A stretch of 64,000 bases of DNA, taken from NCBI GenBank assembly GCA_015499995.1, contig JADNRV010000029.1, forward strand, positions 124,001-188,000. Direction: 5' to 3'. Made by a program: the position numbers and the translations under genes. The DNA is from Flammula alnicola. Taxonomy: Eukaryota; Basidiomycota; Agaricomycetes; Agaricales; Strophariaceae. How positions within the stretch are numbered: the first letter of the stretch is position 1; each line of letters starts with the position of its first letter. Under the pieces are notes generated by a model. The model ran no database searches and was not told the origin of the DNA. It saw only the letters and a list, made by a program, of their open reading frames with translations. Of this stretch, positions 57,846 to 64,000 are shown piece by piece.

Positions 57846-60141
57846 TCAGTTCACGCCCGGGGAGAGCCTAAATCGTCCCGGAAGAAACCAATGGCGGGTA
57901 GAGCGAAGTTGATGCTGCTGCTGGTGAGATGGAGCGCCGGCAGCAAAATCGGCGCGTCCGGCACTGTCTTGGTGAAGATAAATTCCTCCCTTTGTCGGCT
58001 TCGCCACTTGCGCTGCATGCCAGGCAGCCTGCTGAGATGTCGGAGAAGGCGTTTGACGGCCCGGAAAGGGTGAATAAGATGGTTCAGCTGAAGAGCGTCC
58101 GTTTGAAATCGACGAAGCTGGTGGAGCCGGTGTAGGCGACGGTGATGGTGACCGAGGGAACAGCTTGATGGCGAGGCGACCGAGCGTCGAGGACTTGCTG
58201 TTGCGGCTATTGGGGGAGGCGAGAGTGATCGTGGGGGTTGTGACGGTGCCGCGTCGTCTTTGGGCAGCGACGGAGTTGGAGAGCCTTGAATTGGGATGAA
58301 TGTCGGTTATTGCAGAAGATACGGAGGAAGAAAGCTGACATTGTTGAGGTTGGAGGGACTTCACCTGAGCAGGGTATGAAGTCCAGTGAACGTCGTCGAC
58401 GTTGAATTCTGGGGAGGGCGTTCTGGATCGTGAAAACCGCAGATCCTCGCCTGCGATGGAGCTTGAGGCTGACGAATCAGAGTAGGTGGACGGAGAAGAC
58501 ATCTGCGTCGCTGACGAAGGTGTCCACATCGAAGGAGAGGTCATCTCCTTGTCTTCGCCGACGGCAGTAATCGCCGAGGCGGGCATAACCACCACTGACT
58601 TGGGAGAGATGGGGCTATTGATGAGAAACATAGAAGAATAAGGGTCATATTCGATAGCAGTGTGCATTATCGAGGTGTCGGGAGAAAAAGAGGTCATGCT
58701 GGAGTTTGCATCGTAAATACGGGGTCGAGGGAGGTTGGTGTTGATCATGAGTGCAGAGCGTGGCTCGGGCTTGACAACCCTGGCGCCAAAGGTTGTGTCG
58801 AAACTCTCAGGCGTATTCGGCAACGAAGTTTCTGCAGTCTGGGCAGAAGAGGACGACCGCGATCGGTCCATGAAATCCATGCGGAAATCATGCTCGGGCT
58901 CGTAGTCCGAATCTGAGGAGGACCATTGCGCAGCGCAAGAGGAGTATGTCACCCAGCGAGCACCATACGACGATTGCTGAGCCAGAGATGGAGTAGCGAA
59001 GACGATATCCGAAGTCGATTCCTTGCTCCAGCGAGAGGTGAGAGCCGCGTTGTGCTGCTCGGGGATGGGGGATTGAGGAGGAGGTGAGCGGGGGCCGACA
59101 TCTTCGGGGTTGCTGTCGGACGACGAGCTGTCGATGTCCATTCCAGACTCCCAGGGGCAGCGGGCCATGCTACCCTCAAAGACGACACCGTCTGAGTAGA
59201 AGCTGGTGACCTCCTCGATAGCATAGCGAACCTCGCGAAGGTTCATGCGTTCACGCCAGTCGACTTCGAGCATCCGGACGAGGATTTCGTTGATCTCAGG
59301 AGAAATAGGGAGAACCGTGGGCAGGAAACCCATGGGATCGCGCAAATAGGCTTGGAAGGTGGGATCGCCTGGAGTCGCAGACTTCCAGGGGTTGCGACCA
59401 GTCGCGAGATTGAGTAGAATGATCCCAAGAGACCAGATATCATTGAACATGGGAGAATAATTTCCTGTAGGAGCGAACTCTCCACCTTGGCACTCTGAAA
59501 AAAATCGTGAGCCATCTGCGAGCGTCAATTCAAGATGTAAAAGGGCGCTTACCTGGGCTCATATGGTAGACACTACCAGTGCGAAATTCATCGCTGTATT
59601 TGTCAGTGGTGGCAAGTCCAAAGTCGGTGATGGCGACCCTAAGGCCGTCATCGAAGCAGAGAATATTCTCCGGCTTCAAGTCTCGGTGATAAATACCGAG
59701 AGAGTGGCAGTATTCGACTGCGTCGATCAGCTGGAGGAAGACGTCTTTGATAAGCGCATCATCCCCAAGATAGCGGCAGCTATGCAGAATCTGGGTGAAC
59801 AGATCGTGGTCCGGTGCGTAGTCCATGACGATGTAAGTGTGGCTGCCTTGCTCCACGACACGATGGAGGGTGACCACGCCGGGGTGAGCAGAGGCGAGCT
59901 GGTGCAGAGCGATTTCGCGGATGTGGATTTGCCGCTGACGGGGGGTTTGGTGTCCTGATGCGACGAGGCACTTGACTGCGTAGGATTTCTCCGTGGAATG
60001 GCGACGGTCAACCGCGCGATATACGACGCCATAGCCCCCGACACCCAGAACTTCGACGAGTTCCAGGGAGCCTCCATCTATGAGTGTTCCGACTGGTGGG
60101 TGGACCGGGGAGGTGACTGGGGGAGAGGTCTTCGAAGACAT
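57846..60141 (-). CDS. Ran1/Ksp1-type serine/threonine kinase with long disordered tail
   Basis: ATG 60141. The kinase domain fills roughly the first 310 residues: glycine loop LGVGGYGVVY (residues 32-41), catalytic Lys in YAVK (57), HRDLKPEN (152-159), DFG (173-175), activation segment ending HMSPECQGG, then WSLGIILLNLATGRNPWKSA and LRDPMGFLPTVLPISPEINE. The LATGRNPWKxA and ISPEIN blocks are typical of the Ran1/Pat1-Ksp1 family, which restrains meiosis or filamentous growth when nutrients are present. One intron (about 59497-59553) lies inside the activation segment. A Ser/Pro-rich tail of some 400 residues follows, rich in SP/TP sites (RTPSPEF, FPRSPSPSPTP, RQTPSPTSQQ), and ends RFRLSPGVN at TGA 57846. 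All catalytic residues are present. Confidence 0.9.
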
Positions 60142-61809
60142 CGGGGGGTGGGCTTAGAGTCGCGAAAGAAATAGAGGAGAGGAAGAGAAAGGTATGTTAG
60201 CACCAGTGCGAACGAGGACTTCCAAGTGGAAAAACGCAGGATGTAAATGTGGACAATATATAAGAAGTGGGGCACGAACGTGACTGACAGCCCTTTTGCG
60301 CGTGTATGACATGAGGTATCAAAACGTATCGGCACTTACAAGGTGACTTCCGCAAGTTGATCCGAAGTTACAAATGGGCGAGCCGGTGAGGAGGGGCGGT
60401 TTCGCCTCGAATTTCGGAGTGCTAGAAAGGATTTTTCCTCTTGACCAGAGTTGCATATTTAGCTGCTCTGTGAGAGAGGGAGCGGAGCTCGGCAAGGGGC
60501 CAAATTAGGAAAGACGACTTTGACCACAACCGCCACTGGTGAAACGTGACCGTTTCTAGCCGTTTCTGGGAACTCGGTGTGGAACATAATGCAGGGCTCT
60601 CCATTGTATCGAACTCCTACGTACGAGGCCCGCACGCAAGATCGGATAACGAGATCGGGACAGTAGGAAGTGCTCATGTTGTTTCCGAACGCGGAGAAAC
60701 AAGATAGCAATTTCTGCCATGGAGGAAGGTGAGCTGCCTCATCGTTTGAGAGGAGGCTGCCTGGGCATGGTATGTCATAGGGCATTCAGGTGGGTTGGCG
60801 CAGATCTGACGGAATGGCTCGTTATTGCCTTCTGGGATAGCAAAGTATGCCAGCAGCCAATAGTCAATGACGAAGCATTGACAGCCCGATTTGACTTCTG
60901 TCACAGGGCTTGGTTAGACCTTGCCTAAAGAACAAGACAAAACGATCCAGCAAGCTGCTTATCGGGCGATAAGTGATCGAAGGGCCAATGCAGAGCCGCT
61001 CGCAAGTGATATGAAGCCAAAATTGACTTCGAGCCGTTCAAAGATGGGCCCTATAGAGAGAATAATTCTCGGCAATGAATCTAAAGGAAGGTCTGCCTTC
61101 TTTCTGTCCTGGCCCAAAAAGGGGGACATTGAGCAACTTCACGTTGTAAAATATTCAATGAACGAGATCTAGGCTCACCGCAAACAATGATGAGGAGAGA
61201 TAAGCTTGCATTACCGGACAAACCGATGTCTAAGTCCATTGCATATTCGAGGGCTACGATACCACTACCATGCAACTCGAGGCTGGCGGTCACAATTCAC
61301 AAAATGTTTGACATTCCAAAGAGGCCATCAGACAACGCCACGGGTGACCCGAATAAGGGGTGAAGTCAATTTAAGCAGCGTGCAGGAACAAAAGGCTGTG
61401 GTTATTGGATGTTGTGTGAAACCGTGGTCGCATCAGCCAGAGCTAACAGGAGGGGAGGAGGAGGCGCGCATGCGCATGGCGGGAAAAAACGACGCCTCGT
61501 TTTCTGATGAACTGTTTATCGCACGTGATTCGCGACGCGTCCCGTTTTGTTTGGTGATCGCACGTGACTATTTTCCTGTTTAAGTTTGCGAGGGTCAGTT
61601 TTTCGGATCCTCAACTTGAACTTGACCTTGTTTTTTCTTGTCACAACCCTTGTCGTCCTGTGGCCTCGTCGTCGTCCCTCAGCCCCTCTCGCCATCATTT
61701 GACAGCGTCTGCGATTGACATATCATCTCCAACCTTCTTCGGACACGCACAACGTTCATTGCATCCACCCGCCTCGTGTCGATCTATTGTCATCAGACCT
61801 TCAGCAAGC
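60142..61809. other. Divergent intergenic region of about 1.7 kb
   Basis: Lies between the kinase and KEN-box genes, which point away from each other. Open frames at 60459-60785 and 61206-61583 have no motifs. The last 250 bp before 61810 are C/T-rich, as fungal promoters and leaders often are. Confidence 0.45.
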
Positions 61810-62763
61810 ATGTCTCTTCGCACCTTTACCGTCTTTCAGGATGCCCCATCGAGCGAGGCGCCTCAACCCAAAATTTCTCGCCCCAACGTAATGGTTACAA
61901 GATCTCAACGACTCGCATCAATCAATGGTACAGCGGAAGGGAGCAGTGCCACCGCTTCCAGCGATTTGGCAGTTGTCAACAAGGAGAATTACAACCCTGT
62001 CACTGGCGAACGTGCCGGTCCTTCTACCAGCAGTACGAAGAAGCGAAAGACGACCGTCCTAGCCACCAAGGTTCAACCACCGCTTGCCACCAAATCGAAA
62101 AAATACAAGGACGCCCAACCGGAGCTTGAGCCTGAACCGAAGAAGCGCAAGGCATCTACCTCATCTACCTCTAAAGTAAAGACTAAGAAAGTGGCTAAGG
62201 GGTCGGGGTCTGTGAAGAAAGGTGGCAGCAAGCGAGCTGGTTCGAGGAGGGTTTCTCCGATGCCCAGGTTGAATGAAGAAGACGAGAGTGAGAAGGAACG
62301 CATCGCGCAAGCCGACATTGATTCACGATGCTACGAATTGACTGTCAAGCCCTTGGCTGATATCTCGCAGGCATATGAAGAGGTTGACGTGTTTGAGGGT
62401 CCCCTTAACGCTTGCGCCCCATCCACTACATTTGACGACAAGGTCAAATTTAGCACAGTCAAGGTTCGTCATGGATCTAAATCTATGGCTTGCAACGTGC
62501 TAATACACATTTCATATCTACAGGAAACATCCGTCGAGCCTGAGCTTCGTGACTACTTCCAGCCGCCTCAGGCACCTTGCTCTTCGAGCTCCTCTCGTCT
62601 GCTCCGGGCCCTCTCTGAGGATGCTCCCGAGCCACGCGCGTTTTCCACTCCGGAGCGAAAACAAATTTACGCTGCGTTCACCTTCTCGTCTCCGTCTACA
62701 ACGACCACACGTCTGAGCAAGGCTTCACGCTCAGGAAGCATTTCTCCCGCCGAATTGCTGTAA
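61810..62763 (+). CDS. Basic nuclear-type protein with KEN box, unrecognised
   Basis: ATG 61810 opens MSLRTFTVFQDAPSSEAPQP. Next come RLASINGTAEGS and VVNKENYNPVTGERAGPSTS, the latter holding a KEN box (NKENYNP), a docking motif for the anaphase-promoting complex. A long Lys/Ser-rich basic block follows (KKRKTTVLATKVQ, EPKKRKASTSST, KTKKVAKGSGSVKKGGSKRA), then a conserved-looking segment (CYELTVKPLADISQAYEEVD). One intron near 62464-62523 joins ETSVEPELRDYFQPPQ. The C-terminal part is Ser/Thr-rich and ends GSISPAELL at TAA 62761-62763. Nuclear localisation and cell-cycle-regulated breakdown are inferred only from the motifs; no family was recognised. Confidence 0.75.
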   Translation: MSLRTFTVFQDAPSSEAPQPKISRPNVMVTRSQRLASINGTAEGSSATASSDLAVVNKENYNPVTGERAGPSTSSTKKRKTTVLATKVQPPLATKSKKYKDAQPELEPEPKKRKASTSSTSKVKTKKVAKGSGSVKKGGSKRAGSRRVSPMPRLNEEDESEKERIAQADIDSRCYELTVKPLADISQAYEEVDVFEGPLNACAPSTTFDDKVKFSTVKVRHGSKSMACNVLIHISYLQETSVEPELRDYFQPPQAPCSSSSSRLLRALSEDAPEPRAFSTPERKQIYAAFTFSSPSTTTTRLSKASRSGSISPAELL

Positions 62764-64000
62764 CAGCGTTACCCAGCATACATACATCTAATATCGCCTC
62801 GCCATCTCCGCGACACATGGCAACCACGCAGCACGAATATAAGGAATGATATCAAGAACGGACAAATACCACAAGCTCATCGCACATCTCGAACGCTATC
62901 TGAAATCACAATGCATTCCATATTTTTGCCCGCCCTCTCTGCATGTTTTTGTCGATTTGTATCACGCATCCGGCATTTTATGCACTGCGTAAATTTATTC
63001 ACCGTCTCATTATCAAGTCTCCTCTCTTCATCTCTTTCTCTTTCCTCTTCCCCTCCAACCCATCTCTTCCCGCATTTTTAATCTATCTTATTTTTTCCCT
63101 CTTGCTTTATAGTCCTCTTCGGTTGTCGTCGTTGTTCAACTCTTCCTCATCGCCTTCACTTAACAGGCTATCTGGTTTGGTCATTTCGGTTTCAATGTTT
63201 CAATTTGCACACCATCACCATTTTCATGTCATATTACCCCATCATACAATGCATCGTTTACATTCCGGATCTATGCAATCTTCTCGACTCCGCATACCAC
63301 ATACCATTCATAGTATACTGTACGGGCTCGACACTTCATTCTCCCTTCATTCCTTGCGTTTCTACTCGCATCGTTCCTTCCATTTTTGTCTCGTCCTCTC
63401 TCCTTCCCTCGCAGAAGCTGTCCGTCGCCGTCTCATATCTATTAATTTTTTCCACTCTATTCTCGATCTTTAACTTATTCATTTTGGTGTACATATATGA
63501 ACGCCTGGTGGTCCCTGAATATACGAGCCGTATAAGCACTGTACGAATCTGAGCCTCATGCACCATTTCAAATTTGACTTGCTCCATTTTGCCTTACCGT
63601 ACTGCAAGGTATGTATATACGAGTATATATGACGTGTATATGACGCGTCCAGGCATGTCTGATTCGCCCTCAGGACTTCGCATTATGGTCGAAAATGACC
63701 CAGCTTTATGTCAAACTTGGCACATGTCCCAGCTCTCATGCATCATGTCTCTTGGCATTACACGCTGTTTTAAAATTTCTAGAGAGAAATTATCAACCAC
63801 CTGTCGAAACAACGCCGTGCGTTATAACGTCCCAGACAAGGCTGGTCGACAGGGTTGCATAGGGTTGCATAGGGTTGCATATGCATTAACATGCATCCTG
63901 GATCGCGTCGTGCTGACTGAAAATACCCGACTCGGCGCTCGAGCCAGAATGAGATGCATACCGTATTCTTTGCCTCTCGGGAGCTGGGGGCCGCCAGTTT
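62764..64000. other. 3' flank, pyrimidine-rich tract and short tandem repeat
   Basis: 62940-63480 is strongly C/T-rich on the plus strand, giving long but meaningless open frames. This could be a promoter of a gene beyond the window or a leader. Three perfect copies of AGGGTTGCAT stand at 63851-63880. Confidence 0.5.
63851..63880. repeat. Three-copy 10-bp tandem repeat
   Basis: AGGGTTGCAT is repeated three times without mismatch, followed by a partly palindromic ATGCATTAACATGCAT. Confidence 0.9.

Noticed and set aside
62940..63480. Long plus-strand open frame of 176 codons
   Set aside because: It reflects a C/T-rich tract (Ser/Phe/Leu/Pro/His runs) with no domain.
1..64000. CRISPR array, rRNA operon, integrated virus or prokaryotic island
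   Set aside because: No regularly spaced repeats, rRNA motifs, capsid or polymerase genes, or Shine-Dalgarno operons were seen; introns pervade the whole window.

Overview
The window looks like nuclear DNA of a basidiomycete fungus, most probably an Agaricomycete. Genes are dense, lie on both strands, and are cut by many 45-75 bp GT-AG introns. Several families are typical of mushroom-forming fungi: a DUF6534 membrane protein, F-box/leucine-rich proteins, a GT61 glycosyltransferase, and a protein with transmembrane segments followed by WD40 repeats. Nothing prokaryotic or organellar was seen, and no CRISPR array, rRNA or integrated virus.

Layout. 0-7 kb: DUF6534 membrane protein, a Ser/Pro-rich protein, a MYND zinc-finger protein and an RMD1/DUF155 protein, all on the minus strand. 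7-12.9 kb is accessory DNA: a weak gene trace, a 636-bp MITE with 41-bp perfect inverted repeats and a 9-bp target duplication (8530-9165), and a 1464-bp Tc1/mariner element flanked by TA (10152-11615). 12.9-17.3 kb: an intact cytochrome P450, then histone H2A and mitochondrial ATP10 sharing a 184-bp divergent promoter. 17.7-21.5 kb: two tandem copies of a seven-helix-like membrane protein, the second frame-broken. 22-28 kb: FAM32A-like (incomplete), TMEM115-like, a UBE3D/Ipa1-like E3 and an upstream coiled-coil reading frame. 28.8-29.4 kb: a fragment of an unrecognised, possibly transposon-associated gene. 30-37 kb: GT61 glycosyltransferase and an MFS transporter. 37.9-49.9 kb: BRI3-like protein, TM-WD40 protein, Old Yellow Enzyme, an F-box protein and Sec62. 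50-55 kb: a dispersed repeat pair, a proline iminopeptidase-type hydrolase, a third relic of the 17.7-kb membrane family, and a tRNA-Arg with an intron. 55.5-64 kb: an F-box/LRR protein, a Ran1/Ksp1-type kinase and a basic KEN-box protein.

Most of the genes are scattered housekeeping or lineage-specific genes. The P450, MFS transporter, Old Yellow Enzyme and GT61 lie far apart with unrelated genes between them, so I do not see a biosynthetic cluster.

The most consequential observation concerns annotation. At least eight otherwise well-conserved reading frames are broken where a single base, usually in a short homopolymer, seems to be missing. One of these genes is Sec62, which is essential in yeast. 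This points to homopolymer contraction in the assembly more than to gene decay, and it means that 'pseudogene' calls here need caution.
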